A stretch of 33,332 bases of DNA, taken from assembly GCA_007692455.1 (NCBI GenBank), contig RECC01000025.1, forward strand, positions 1-33,332, read 5' to 3'. Origin of the DNA: Alkalibacterium sp. Lineage in GTDB: Bacteria; Bacillota; Bacilli; Lactobacillales; Carnobacteriaceae_A. The stretch's first letter is position 1; every line of letters begins with the position of its first letter. Of the stretch, positions 1 to 7,790 are shown piece after piece. Position numbers and translations under genes: made by a program. The notes under the pieces are model-generated. The model was not told where the DNA came from, searched no databases, and worked only from the letters and a program-made list of their open reading frames with translations.

Positions 1-1672
1 CATTGGATAAAGCTGAAACTTTGTTAATCCACTGAACTTCATTTAATGCCCGTGCTTTTAAGACGGCATTAGTGGGGTTAGCCGTATGCATACTCTGGTT
101 GACCAGCCACCAGGAATGAGCAATGCTTGCACGTTTCAAATCCTCATCGAGTCTCATGGACTCATAAACCGGTGTCGTTTCAGGCAAGGTAACCATGACA
201 ACTTCCGTTTCATCGGGATCTTGAAGTCGTGGAAGCAGTTTTTGAATGGATACCGGTACCTCTCCGGCGCTTCGCTCCAATTCTTTGGCGTAACTTTGAC
301 TGGATTCAAGAAGCAGCAGTGTATGACCAGTCGGCGCAGTATCGATGACAACTATTTCATTGTCAGCATGATTGACGATTTCGGCAAAAGCTCTGAACAA
401 GGCAATTTCCTGGGTACATGGGGAGCGTAAGTCTTCCTCCACATAAGCTACATCATCCTGATTCATCGTTTTTCTAGCTTTGGTCAAGACTTCCTCAGTA
501 TAATCAGCTAATTCTTTCTCTTCATCGATATGGCTGACAGTTAAATTCCCGCTGTCTTTCATATAGACATTTAAATGATTTGCCGGGTCGGTTGTTGCCA
601 AGTGAACCTGTTTACCGGCTTTTACAAGAGACTGGGCAATTTGAATGGCCATCGTCGTTTTTCCTACGCCGCCTTTACCCATAGTGAATATGATTTTTTT
701 ATTTGTTTCAACCAAGTCATCGACCATATCCTGCAGGGAGGAAGAGGGCTCAACGTTCTGGATTAGCTTGTCTTCTTCAACAGTTTCTTCAGTTAAAAAG
801 GCGCGCAGATTAGCTACTCCAGTTATCGTGTAGGGTCTGAGCGGGATATAAAACTGCTCAAAGGCACGCAGCTGTTCAGGCATCTGATTGAGGTCTTTAA
901 TCTGCTGATTGGAAATGGCAGAAGAAAGATCATCATCTGCCTTCTCAAGCAATCCGTTAACGATTAATGTCTGGTTTAAGATACCAAGCTGGCTCAGTTC
1001 CGAGCTGGCTCTATCCGCTTCATGCAGAGAAGATTCCTGAGGACGGGAAACGAGCATCAGTGTAGTCAGCTCACCATTGCTGAGCGTGTCCACTGCATGG
1101 GCGTACATTTCTTTTTTGTCACCCAAGCCGGCTAATTGTCCCAGGCAGGATACGCCTGTTGTATTTTCATCGAGATAGTTGCTCCAGGCAGAAGGCAGTT
1201 CAAGCATTCTTAAGGTATGCCCGGTTGGAGCCGTATCAAATAGAATGTAGTCATAAGATTTTTCGATTGTCTTGTCCGTCAGCACATGAGCAAACTCATT
1301 AAAGGCAGCTATCTCAACGGTACATGAACCGGACAACTGCTCTTCCATATTTTCCAATGCAGAATCGGGAAGAATGCCTCTGTAAGGTTCGATGACACTG
1401 TCACGGTATTCGGAAGCAGCTGTGACCGGATCGAAGTTTGCCACTTTCAAATTCGGTATTGCCTCTATGGCAACCGGTTTGTTTGACAGAGGTGTCTCAA
1501 ACACATCCTGTAAATTTGAGGCAGGGTCTGTGCTGACCAATAATACAGAATGACCTTGATCAGCTAAATGAGTAGCCGTCGCACAAGCTGTCGTCGTTTT
1601 TCCTACGCCGCCTTTCCCTGTGAAAAAAAGGTAAGGGGTCAATTCAAGTTGACTCGGGTTATACACTTGCAT
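1..1672 (-). CDS. arsA: Arsenical pump-driving ATPase ArsA (3' end cut by window edge)
   Basis: Soluble ATPase that energises an arsenite efflux permease. I translated this minus-strand frame from ATG 1672 to the left edge: 557 codons with no stop, against roughly 580 residues for the family, so only a short C-terminal piece is missing. It is a duplicated ATPase. The first P-loop is GKGGVGKTT near residue 19 and the second is GKGGVGKTT at residues 332-340. Each half is followed by the ArsA signature DTAPTGHTL. Cysteines near residues 117 and 176 and at 419 sit where the metalloid-binding cysteines of E. coli ArsA (113, 172, 422) are expected. It starts 10 bp after the arsD stop with AGGAGG in the gap, so it is the third gene of arsRDA. 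The permease (arsB or acr3) is not in the window and may lie further left. Confidence 0.95.
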   Translation of the reverse strand, partial: MQVYNPSQLELTPYLFFTGKGGVGKTTTACATATHLADQGHSVLLVSTDPASNLQDVFETPLSNKPVAIEAIPNLKVANFDPVTAASEYRDSVIEPYRGILPDSALENMEEQLSGSCTVEIAAFNEFAHVLTDKTIEKSYDYILFDTAPTGHTLRMLELPSAWSNYLDENTTGVSCLGQLAGLGDKKEMYAHAVDTLSNGELTTLMLVSRPQESSLHEADRASSELSQLGILNQTLIVNGLLEKADDDLSSAISNQQIKDLNQMPEQLRAFEQFYIPLRPYTITGVANLRAFLTEETVEEDKLIQNVEPSSSLQDMVDDLVETNKKIIFTMGKGGVGKTTMAIQIAQSLVKAGKQVHLATTDPANHLNVYMKDSGNLTVSHIDEEKELADYTEEVLTKARKTMNQDDVAYVEEDLRSPCTQEIALFRAFAEIVNHADNEIVVIDTAPTGHTLLLLESSQSYAKELERSAGEVPVSIQKLLPRLQDPDETEVVMVTLPETTPVYESMRLDEDLKRASIAHSWWLVNQSMHTANPTNAVLKARALNEVQWINKVSALSN

Positions 1673-1682
1673 GATTAGCCTC

Positions 1683-2042
1683 CTAACAGCAACCTGATCC
1701 GCCGCAACAGCTTGATTCCTGTTGCTGGTCTACAAAAACAACACCGGTATAGTCAGTGATTTCTTCGAGGGTCGGATACTCACCGGACTTGACCACTTCT
1801 CCATTTAGTAAGGTAACAGGAAGCGTATCCTTTCCTTTTTCTTTCATCAAAGTTAAGATTTTTTCATTATTGACGAATGAATCGGGATCACTGGTTAAAT
1901 TGTGACGGGAGGCATCCACGCTTGAAACGTTAGCCAGGCCTTCAAATACAGACGTAATCATCAGCAGGTTTTCATCAACGGAGGGTCCGCATACCCCTGT
2001 TGAGCAGCACATTGCCGGTTCGAATAATTCTAGTTTAGTCAT
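1683..2042 (-). CDS. arsD: Arsenite metallochaperone ArsD
   Basis: ArsD carries As(III) to ArsA and represses weakly in some systems. The 119-residue protein has the diagnostic Cys12-Cys13-Cys18 set (MCCSTGVCGP at the N-terminus) that binds arsenite. It also has two vicinal cysteine pairs at the extreme C-terminus (112-113 and 118-119), as in the plasmid R773 protein. The thioredoxin-like middle is typical. The start codon overlaps the arsR stop by 4 bp (ATGA), so translation is probably coupled. Length and cysteine pattern fit the family fully. Confidence 0.95.
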   Translation of the reverse strand: MTKLELFEPAMCCSTGVCGPSVDENLLMITSVFEGLANVSSVDASRHNLTSDPDSFVNNEKILTLMKEKGKDTLPVTLLNGEVVKSGEYPTLEEITDYTGVVFVDQQQESSCCGGSGCC

Positions 2043-2371
2043 TTTGTCAGTTCTCCTTTACACGTACAAGATTTAGTTGTGCAGATGCATTCTTCTTCAT
2101 TAGTCGAAAAGAGAGACATCATCGTATCCATGAATGAGGTGATAAATTCTTCTTTCAGTTCATAATGATGCCATTGGCCTTTTTTGCTGACAGAGATGAT
2201 TCCGGCTTTTTCCAGCACCTTCATATGGTGAGATAAGGATGGCTGGGTAAAGTCGAAGTGCTCCAGAATATCACAGGCACATTGGCTTCCACAGGATAGT
2301 ATATCGATGATTTTCATTCGGTTAGGATCGCTGATGGCTTTCAAAATTTTAGATGTGGCTTGATAATCCAT
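2039..2371 (-). CDS. arsR: ArsR/SmtB-family metalloregulatory repressor
   Basis: Winged-helix repressor of the ars operon that releases DNA on binding As(III). I place the start at ATG 2371 because AGGAGG lies 6 bp upstream. An in-frame ATG at 2392 would sit close to the promoter and has no ribosome binding site. The 110-residue product has the ArsR fold: DPNRMKIIDIL, then the metal-site helix with SCGSQCACDILEHF, then the recognition helix TQPSLSHHMKVLEKAGI and the wing GQWHHYEL. The cysteine cluster before the recognition helix fits an arsenite site. The C-terminus adds another cysteine-rich stretch (EECICTTKSCTC), which may form a second metal site. It is the first gene of arsRDA and overlaps arsD by 4 bp. 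Confidence 0.93.
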   Translation of the reverse strand: MDYQATSKILKAISDPNRMKIIDILSCGSQCACDILEHFDFTQPSLSHHMKVLEKAGIISVSKKGQWHHYELKEEFITSFMDTMMSLFSTNEEECICTTKSCTCKGELTK

Positions 2372-2419
2372 TTTATACCTCCTAAAGTGCAATTAGTTCT
2401 CGGTTAATCGTTCTCTTTC

Positions 2420-2448
2420 AATATAGACGATTATCTATGTTAAGTCAA
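2420..2448 (-). promoter_or_regulatory. arsR promoter with embedded operator
   Basis: On the minus strand, TTGACT (2448-2443) and TATATT (2425-2420) are separated by exactly 17 bp, a strong sigma-A promoter. The spacer and -10 contain an imperfect palindrome at 2423-2438 (ATAGA-n6-TCTAT, 12 of 16 positions symmetric), the size and position expected for an ArsR operator. This suggests autorepression by blocking RNA polymerase. The promoter is seen in the sequence; the operator role is inferred. Confidence 0.75.
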
Positions 2449-2499
2449 CCGATGATAGTGTAAATACATGACATCTCTGTGAAAAATGGCAGGTCAAAA

Positions 2500-2546
2500 C
2501 AAAAAACTCCTCCAGTGAAGAGTATAGAACCCTTCAGTAGAGGAGT
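2500..2546 (-). terminator. Intrinsic terminator of the ABC-F gene
   Basis: On the minus strand, directly after the ABC-F stop, a 15-bp stem (13 of 15 paired; arms 2532-2546 and 2506-2520) with an 11-nt loop is followed by a T run. Confidence 0.85.
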
Positions 2547-2556
2547 GAAACAGTCA

Positions 2557-4185
2557 TTAAGCTTCGTACAGTCCAGCAATCTGTTTCTGTACGTCTTTAT
2601 TTTCCAGAAATTCGTCATAAGTGGTTTCAGCACGGTCAACAACCCCGTTTGGAGTCAGTTCGATAATGCGGTTAGCCACAGTTTGAATGAACTGGTGGTC
2701 ATGTGAACCGAACAAAACAGAGCCTTTGAAATCAATCAGACCATTATTTAGAGACGTGATAGATTCCAGATCCAAGTGGTTGGTCGGGTCATCTAGAACA
2801 AGGACGTTAGCCTTGCTGAGCATCAGTTTGGACAGCATGCAGCGGACTTTTTCGCCACCGGACAGGACGTTGACTTCTTTCAGAACTTCTTCACCGGAGA
2901 AGAGCATACGGCCTAAGAAACTTCTCAGGAAGGTATTATCGTTCTCTTCTTTGGACGCGTACTGACGCAGCCAGTCAAGAATTGTCATGGAGCTGCCTTC
3001 AAACTCGCTTGACGTGTCTTTCGGCAGGTAAGCCTGAGAGGTGGTAATGCCCCACTGGAAGCTGCCGGAATCGGGTTCCATTTCGCCCATGATGATTTTA
3101 AATAAGGTACTGATGGCAACGTCGTTACGGCTGACAAAGGCAACTTTATCATCGCGGCCCAAGTTGAAGGACACATTACTCAGAATTTTTTTGCCGTCGA
3201 TTGTCTTGGATATGTTTTCCACTCTCAAGAGGTCATTTCCGATTTCACGTTCCGGGCTGAAGCCGACGAACGGATAGCGGCGAGATGACGGCTGGATATC
3301 GTCCAGAGTTATCTTGTCGAGCATTTTTTTACGGGAAGTCGCCTGCTTGGATTTAGACGCGTTGGCGCTGAATCGTGCGATAAAGGCTTCCAGTTCCTTG
3401 ATTTTCTCTTCTTTTTTACTGTTCTGGTCAGCCGCAAGCTTTGAAGCCAGCTGACTGGATTCCAGCCAGAAGTCGTAGTTTCCGACAAAGAGTTTGATTT
3501 TACCAAAGTCGACGTCGACCATGTGCGTACACACCTTGTTCAGGAAGTGACGGTCATGGGAAACCACGATAAGGGTGTTTTCAAAGTTGATCAGGAATTC
3601 TTCCAGCCAAGTGATGGACTGTGTGTCGAGTCCGTTTGTCGGCTCATCCAGTAGAAGAACATCGGGCTTGCCGAATAAGGCTTGAGCCAGAAGGACTTTC
3701 ACTTTCTGTCCGGCAGTCAGTTCGCTCATTTTCTGGTTGTGAAGTCTTTCAGGAATACCCAGTCCCTGCAGTAAAGTAGTGGCTTCGGGTTCAGCTTCCC
3801 AGCCGTCCAATTCTGCAAATTCGCCTTCAAGTTCCGCGATACGCATGCCGTCTTCATCTGAAAAGTCGGCTTTCATGTAGACTTCATTTTTTTCCTGAAT
3901 GATGGCGTGGAGACGTTCGTGTCCCATGATGACTGTATCGATAACCGTCTGGTCTTCGTAGTCAAAGTGGTTCTGTTTCAACACAGCCATACGCTGGTCG
4001 CTCGGCATGGAGACATCTCCTGAAGTAGGAGACACTTCACCCGATAGAATTTTTAAGAAGGTAGATTTACCAGCGCCGTTTGCACCGATAACACCATAGC
4101 AATTGTCATTTGTAAATTTCATATTAACGTCTTCGAATAATTTTTTATCTGAAAAACGTAAGCTTACGTCAGTTACTGTAATCAT
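2557..4185 (-). CDS. ykpA: ABC-F family ATPase, YkpA/YbiT type
   Basis: Cytoplasmic tandem-ATPase protein without membrane domains. ABC-F proteins act on the ribosome. The 542-residue length and long stretches (for example FTNDNCYGVIGANGAGKST, then VLLAQALFGKPDVLLLDEPT) resemble B. subtilis YkpA as I recall it. The start is ATG 4185, with GAGG upstream. A further 13 codons upstream are open but have no ribosome site. The order is Walker A (GANGAGKST), signature LTAGQKVKV, Walker B (LLLDEPTNGLD), then a linker rich in Lys/Glu and Ser/Arg, then NBD2 with LSGGEKVRC and VLVLDDPTNHLD. NBD2 has Asp in place of the usual catalytic Glu (GAT GAC in the DNA). NBD1 has Gly in place of the switch His (TNGLD), and its signature is LTAGQ rather than LSGGQ. 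Confidence 0.92.
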   Translation of the reverse strand: MITVTDVSLRFSDKKLFEDVNMKFTNDNCYGVIGANGAGKSTFLKILSGEVSPTSGDVSMPSDQRMAVLKQNHFDYEDQTVIDTVIMGHERLHAIIQEKNEVYMKADFSDEDGMRIAELEGEFAELDGWEAEPEATTLLQGLGIPERLHNQKMSELTAGQKVKVLLAQALFGKPDVLLLDEPTNGLDTQSITWLEEFLINFENTLIVVSHDRHFLNKVCTHMVDVDFGKIKLFVGNYDFWLESSQLASKLAADQNSKKEEKIKELEAFIARFSANASKSKQATSRKKMLDKITLDDIQPSSRRYPFVGFSPEREIGNDLLRVENISKTIDGKKILSNVSFNLGRDDKVAFVSRNDVAISTLFKIIMGEMEPDSGSFQWGITTSQAYLPKDTSSEFEGSSMTILDWLRQYASKEENDNTFLRSFLGRMLFSGEEVLKEVNVLSGGEKVRCMLSKLMLSKANVLVLDDPTNHLDLESITSLNNGLIDFKGSVLFGSHDHQFIQTVANRIIELTPNGVVDRAETTYDEFLENKDVQKQIAGLYEA

Positions 4186-4281
4186 AAAAAAGTACCTCAA
4201 TTCTCTAAATATTTCGTCGGACATTTAGTCCAATATGCCTATTATACGCATTAACTAGTGGAAAAGCTTCAATTTTAGTGA

Positions 4282-4310
4282 TTTATATTTATTTTCTTAT
4301 AAAAAGTCAA
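4282..4310 (-). promoter_or_regulatory. Promoter of the ABC-F gene
   Basis: On the minus strand, TTGACT (4310-4305), a 17-bp spacer and TATAAA (4287-4282) form a good sigma-A promoter. It leaves a leader of about 90 nt before ATG 4185. A second TATAAT (4246-4241) lies inside that leader, but its best -35 is 20 bp away. Confidence 0.6.
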
Positions 4311-4409
4311 AATTCAGTCAAAATTGACTTGGCTTTCTTCAAAAAAAGCTGGAGCTGATTCGTTAAATGTACTGAATACACAACGGTAACCATAACCTCT
4401 TTTTACATT

Positions 4410-4425
4410 TACAGTTAATACTGTA
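4410..4425. promoter_or_regulatory. Palindrome upstream of cadD, possible operator
   Basis: A perfect 6-bp inverted repeat, TACAGT and ACTGTA separated by TAAT, lies 61 bp before the cadD start. Its size suits a dimeric repressor. No regulator gene is adjacent, so the role is inferred. Confidence 0.35.
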
Positions 4426-4486
4426 GCTAAGAAAGCGGCTAACTGATAAACTTTACTGTATATAAAACAGATTTGAGGGGAAGCAA

Positions 4487-5083
4487 ATGGGCGGAGTCCT
4501 ACTGAGTGCGGTATTATCATATATAGGAACCAGTATTGATCATATTATCGTGTTGATTTTACTGTTTAATCAGACAAAACACAGGAAGCGGGATGATTTC
4601 AGTATTGTTTCCGGGGTCTTTGTGGGCTTTACGCTGATTGTCCTGGTTAGTCTTGCAGCGCGATTCGGTTTGAGTCTTTTTCAGCCGGACTGGGTGAGTC
4701 TGCTGGGACTGATTCCAATCGGACTGGGTATCCGGGTGCTATTCAAACCGGCAGACGATGAGAAGGAAGCTGAGGCCAAAATATCCCATTCCTTCAGTAG
4801 ACACCACAATCAGTTTGTCAGTGTCTTCTTTCTGATGCTGGCATTCGGTGGAGACAACTTGGGAGTGTATATTCCACTGTTTGCTTCGCTCGACTGGGTA
4901 GGAATAACAGTGACTCTCCTAATTTACTACGGCCTGACCGGTATCATGCTGGCTGCGGCCTACAAAATTTCAGAAGTGAGGCAAATCAATCATTTCATTG
5001 AAAAGTATGAACGCTGGCTGGTTTCTTCCGTCTTTATTCTACTGGGTCTAGTTATCTTGCTTGAAAATGGAATGGGCTGGTAA
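4487..5083 (+). CDS. cadD: CadD-family cadmium resistance transporter
   Basis: Membrane protein of 198 residues resembling CadD (Pfam Cad), which confers cadmium resistance in staphylococci and relatives. It has about five or six hydrophobic segments: roughly residues 3-25, 40-62, 70-85, 108-130, 138-158 and 175-195. The N-terminal TSIDHIIVLILLF, the LLGLIPIGLGI segment, the conserved FGGDNLGVYIPLF (GADNIGLFVPYF in CadD as I recall) and the terminal FILLGLVILLENG support the family. The linker at 86-103 is charged and histidine-containing. GAGGGG lies 6 bp before the ATG. The arsenic operon nearby makes a metal-resistance role plausible; the actual ion is not shown by sequence. Confidence 0.85.
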   Translation: MGGVLLSAVLSYIGTSIDHIIVLILLFNQTKHRKRDDFSIVSGVFVGFTLIVLVSLAARFGLSLFQPDWVSLLGLIPIGLGIRVLFKPADDEKEAEAKISHSFSRHHNQFVSVFFLMLAFGGDNLGVYIPLFASLDWVGITVTLLIYYGLTGIMLAAAYKISEVRQINHFIEKYERWLVSSVFILLGLVILLENGMGW

Positions 5084-5095
5084 GTCATCGATTCC

Positions 5096-5123
5096 TTTAC
5101 AAAAAAATTACACAAAATAGAAT
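5096..5123 (+). promoter_or_regulatory. Candidate promoter for the CoA-disulfide reductase gene
   Basis: TTTACA (5096-5101), a 16-bp spacer and TAGAAT (5118-5123) lie 92 bp before the start codon. Confidence 0.5.
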
Positions 5124-5215
5124 AAACCTCAATAGTAATAAGAGCCACCACTTGATACACTTAAAAAGGAAACTCACAGGAAGTTGTGGGTAAGGAGAAT
5201 TTAGGAGGCTGACGA

Positions 5216-6878
5216 ATGAAAATAGTCGTAATCGGTTCAGTTGCAGCAGGCACGTCTGTTGCGGCAAAGGCAAGACGTAATGATGAAACAGCAGAAATAG
5301 TGGTGTACGAAGCAGCACAGGATATCTCGTATTCGGTGTGTGGTATGCCGTATTTCCTCGGTGGAGAAGTGGAGTCCATCGACAAACTGACCCCAAGAGA
5401 CCCGAAATGGTTCAAAAAGCGCTTCGAGTTTGATATTCACACCAATCATCATGTGAAAGCCATTCACCCTGACCTAAAAGAAATTGAAGTATACGACAAA
5501 ACTGAAGGAAGAGATTTCAGAGAAAGTTTTGACAAATTGGTACTGGCCACGGGTTCATATTCTATGAGTCCGCCGCCCTTTAATTTAAAATCCTATGATA
5601 ATATTTTCCATGTGAAATCCATGGATAACACCCGAGCAATTGATCAGTACCTTACGGAAAATGATGTCAAACGGGTAACTGTTATCGGGTCAGGCTTTAT
5701 TGGTCTGGAAATGACAGAACAGCTGGCACACAGAGGCTTTGATGTGTCCATTGTGGAGCTGGCCAATCAGGTCTTTCCGAAAATCGATGCGGACATGTCG
5801 GTCCACTTAAGAAAAGAGCTGGCGAAGCAGGACATCCCTGTTTACTTGAATGACAAAGTGATAGCCATCGATGGGGAAGCTAAAGCGACACTGCTGCACA
5901 CTGAACAGGGAGCCGAGCTGGAAACAGATTTGGTTATCTTAGCGGTTGGTGTCCGTCCGAATACAGTTCTAGTCGGTCAGACAGAGATTGAACTGGGAGA
6001 AACCGGAGCAATTAAAGTGGACGAGTATATGAAAACCTCAGTGGAAGATGTGTTCGCTGTAGGCGATGTGGCGGAAAGTTTTCATCGGATAACCGGCAAA
6101 CCCATCTACCATCCTCTTGGGTCAACTGCCAACAAGATGGGGAGAATTGCAGGTGATCACATGACAGGCGGGGGGATTATCGTTCAAGGGCACGATTGGA
6201 ACAGGTATCTTCAGACTGTTTGATATCACTGTAGGCTATACCGGCTTGTCTATGAAAGAAGCAGCGGAGGCAGAATTTGATCCCGTCGTCATTCACAATA
6301 TCAAACCGGATCACGCCGAATATGTCGGCGGAAAAAATATGGTAATCAAAGCTGTAGCTGACCGGGAGTCAGGGCGTTTTCTCGGTGCGCAGATTGTTGG
6401 TCCTCAAGGAGTGGATAAGCGGATAGATGTCTTTGCCACGGCAATTACATTTGGTGCGACTGCAGAAGAACTGTTTGAACTTGACCTGGCCTATGCACCT
6501 CCGTTCAGTACGACAAAGGATCCGGTGCTGTATACTGGAATGGTACTGGATAATGCCAGAAAACGTCTGCCTGTGATGACCCCGGAAACGGTACTGGCCA
6601 AGCAGAAAGCCGGGGAAGCATTGCAGGTTATTGATGTACGTTCGCCTAAGCAGTATGAAAAAGGACATGTGGATCAGGCTGTCAATATTTCCATGCCTGA
6701 CTTACGCAAAGGCGTTGCCAATCTGGACCGCTCGCTGCCGACCGTTGTCTACTGCAATAAAGGAGTCACTAGTAATACAGCTCAGAATGTTCTTTTGAAC
6801 ATCGGCTTCAAGGAAGTATACGTCCTTTCTGGCGGTAACACGAATTATCATTATTATCTGGAATCACTAGAAAAATAG
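5216..6878 (+). pseudogene. cdr: CoA-disulfide reductase with C-terminal rhodanese domain, frameshifted
   Basis: FAD/NAD(P)H pyridine nucleotide-disulfide oxidoreductase that reduces CoA disulfide or persulfide, fused to a rhodanese sulfurtransferase domain. The first reading frame (5216-6223) has the FAD motif GSVAAGTSVAAKARR, active-site Cys42 (SYSVCGMPYF) and the NAD motif VIGSGFIGLE at 156-165. It ends prematurely after a G6 run at 6170-6175. Removing one G restores FKGTIGTGIFRLFDITVGY and joins the second frame, which reads from there to 6878. That half carries the dimerisation domain (LAYAPPFS) and the rhodanese domain (VIDVRSPKQYEKGH, active Cys in VVYCNKGVTS). The repaired product would be 553 residues, the usual size. 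The second half has no ribosome site of its own. AGGAGG precedes the first ATG, and glpF follows 18 bp later. This could be a real inactivation, slippage-based phase variation or a sequencing error. Confidence 0.88.
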
Positions 6879-6896
6879 GCACACAAAGGAGAAACG

Positions 6897-7625
6897 ATGG
6901 AAACGACTGTACTGCAACAACTAACAGGAGAATTTTTCGGCACACTTATACTGATTTATATCGGGAACGGAGTGGTCGCTGGAAATGTACTGAAAAAAAC
7001 CAAATCATTTAATAGTGGCTGGTTGCATATAACGATTGGCTGGGGGCTGGCTGTGACCATGGCTATTTATTCTATTGGTTGGCTGTCACCGGCACATATC
7101 AACCCCGCTGTCACGTTAGGTATGGCAGTCGCAGGACAATTTGACTGGGTGCTCGTTCTGCCCTATATCCTTGTTCAAATTGCCGGTGGGTTTTTGGGAG
7201 CAGCGCTTGTATGGATTCATTATTACCCGCATTTTGAAGAAACGAAAGATGCCGATGCCATCTTGAGTGTTTTTTCAACGGCACCTGCTATTAAAAAAAA
7301 TAAATGGAACCTGATAAGTGAAGCATTTGCCACAGCATTTTTAGTGTATGCTTTACTGGCTTTCACGCAAGGTGATTTTACCGAAGGGCTGAATCCAGTC
7401 ATTGTAGGGCTTCTTATTTTAACTATAGGCTTGTCGCTGGGCGGAACCACCGGCTATGCCATTAATCCGGCTAGAGATTTAGGTCCGCGGATGGCACATG
7501 CCATTCTTCCGGTAGCCAACAAAGCAAGTTCGAACTGGCCATATGCATGGATCCCCGTTGTTGGACCATTTATTGGGTCTGTTCTAGGCGGGTTTGTATT
7601 TGTCATCATCACCAGTATTCGCTGA
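6897..7625 (+). CDS. glpF: Aquaglyceroporin, GlpF-like glycerol facilitator
   Basis: MIP-family channel of 242 residues. It has both pore motifs: HINPAVTLG (Asn69-Pro70-Ala71) and YAINPARDLGPR (Asn190-Pro191-Ala192). The Asp after the second NPA (NPARDLGPR) is typical of glycerol-conducting members rather than strict water channels. Six transmembrane segments and two half-helices fit the length. It begins 18 bp after the CoA-disulfide reductase gene with AAGGAG, so the two probably form one transcript ending at the terminator at 7664. Glycerol is the expected solute. Channels of this type also pass neutral As(OH)3, which may matter next to the ars operon, but that link is an inference. Confidence 0.92.
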   Translation: METTVLQQLTGEFFGTLILIYIGNGVVAGNVLKKTKSFNSGWLHITIGWGLAVTMAIYSIGWLSPAHINPAVTLGMAVAGQFDWVLVLPYILVQIAGGFLGAALVWIHYYPHFEETKDADAILSVFSTAPAIKKNKWNLISEAFATAFLVYALLAFTQGDFTEGLNPVIVGLLILTIGLSLGGTTGYAINPARDLGPRMAHAILPVANKASSNWPYAWIPVVGPFIGSVLGGFVFVIITSIR

Positions 7626-7663
7626 AGAATCCGTGTTAGATATAAAAGAAAACTGAATAAGAA

Positions 7664-7707
7664 AAAAGACCAGCTTCGGATTATTAATGACCGTGAGCTG
7701 GTCTTTT
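7664..7707 (+). terminator. Intrinsic terminator after glpF
   Basis: A perfect 12-bp inverted repeat (AAAAGACCAGCT at 7664-7675 and its complement at 7696-7707) with a 20-nt loop, the distal arm ending in four T residues. Confidence 0.85.
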
Positions 7708-7740
7708 GATGAAGAAAAGGCGGCTTAATATTCTGGAGTT

Positions 7741-7749
7741 TGCTATAAT
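7741..7749 (+). promoter_or_regulatory. Extended -10 promoter for the CaCA antiporter gene
   Basis: TGCTATAAT is a perfect extended -10 element 41 bp before the start codon. No good -35 is present, which extended -10 promoters tolerate. Confidence 0.6.
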
Positions 7750-7790
7750 GACAGTGAGAAGTTTTTATATTAGAGAGTAGGTTTGAGTGA

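Larger units (their letters stand above)
4186..4486. other. Divergent intergenic region between ABC-F and cadD
   Basis: About 300 bp without a credible gene. It holds the ABC-F promoter on the left. On the right, a palindrome TACAGT-n4-ACTGTA at 4410-4425 lies upstream of cadD. I found no convincing -35/-10 pair for cadD. TATAAA at 4461-4466 is the best -10 candidate. Confidence 0.5.

Noticed and set aside
86-430. Plus-strand open frame of 114 codons
   Set aside because: It is the reverse of arsA, whose minus-strand frame is open across 1-1672 with clear ArsA motifs.
4314-4520. Minus-strand open frame of 68 codons
   Set aside because: It covers the divergent promoter region and the cadD start and has no recognisable features.
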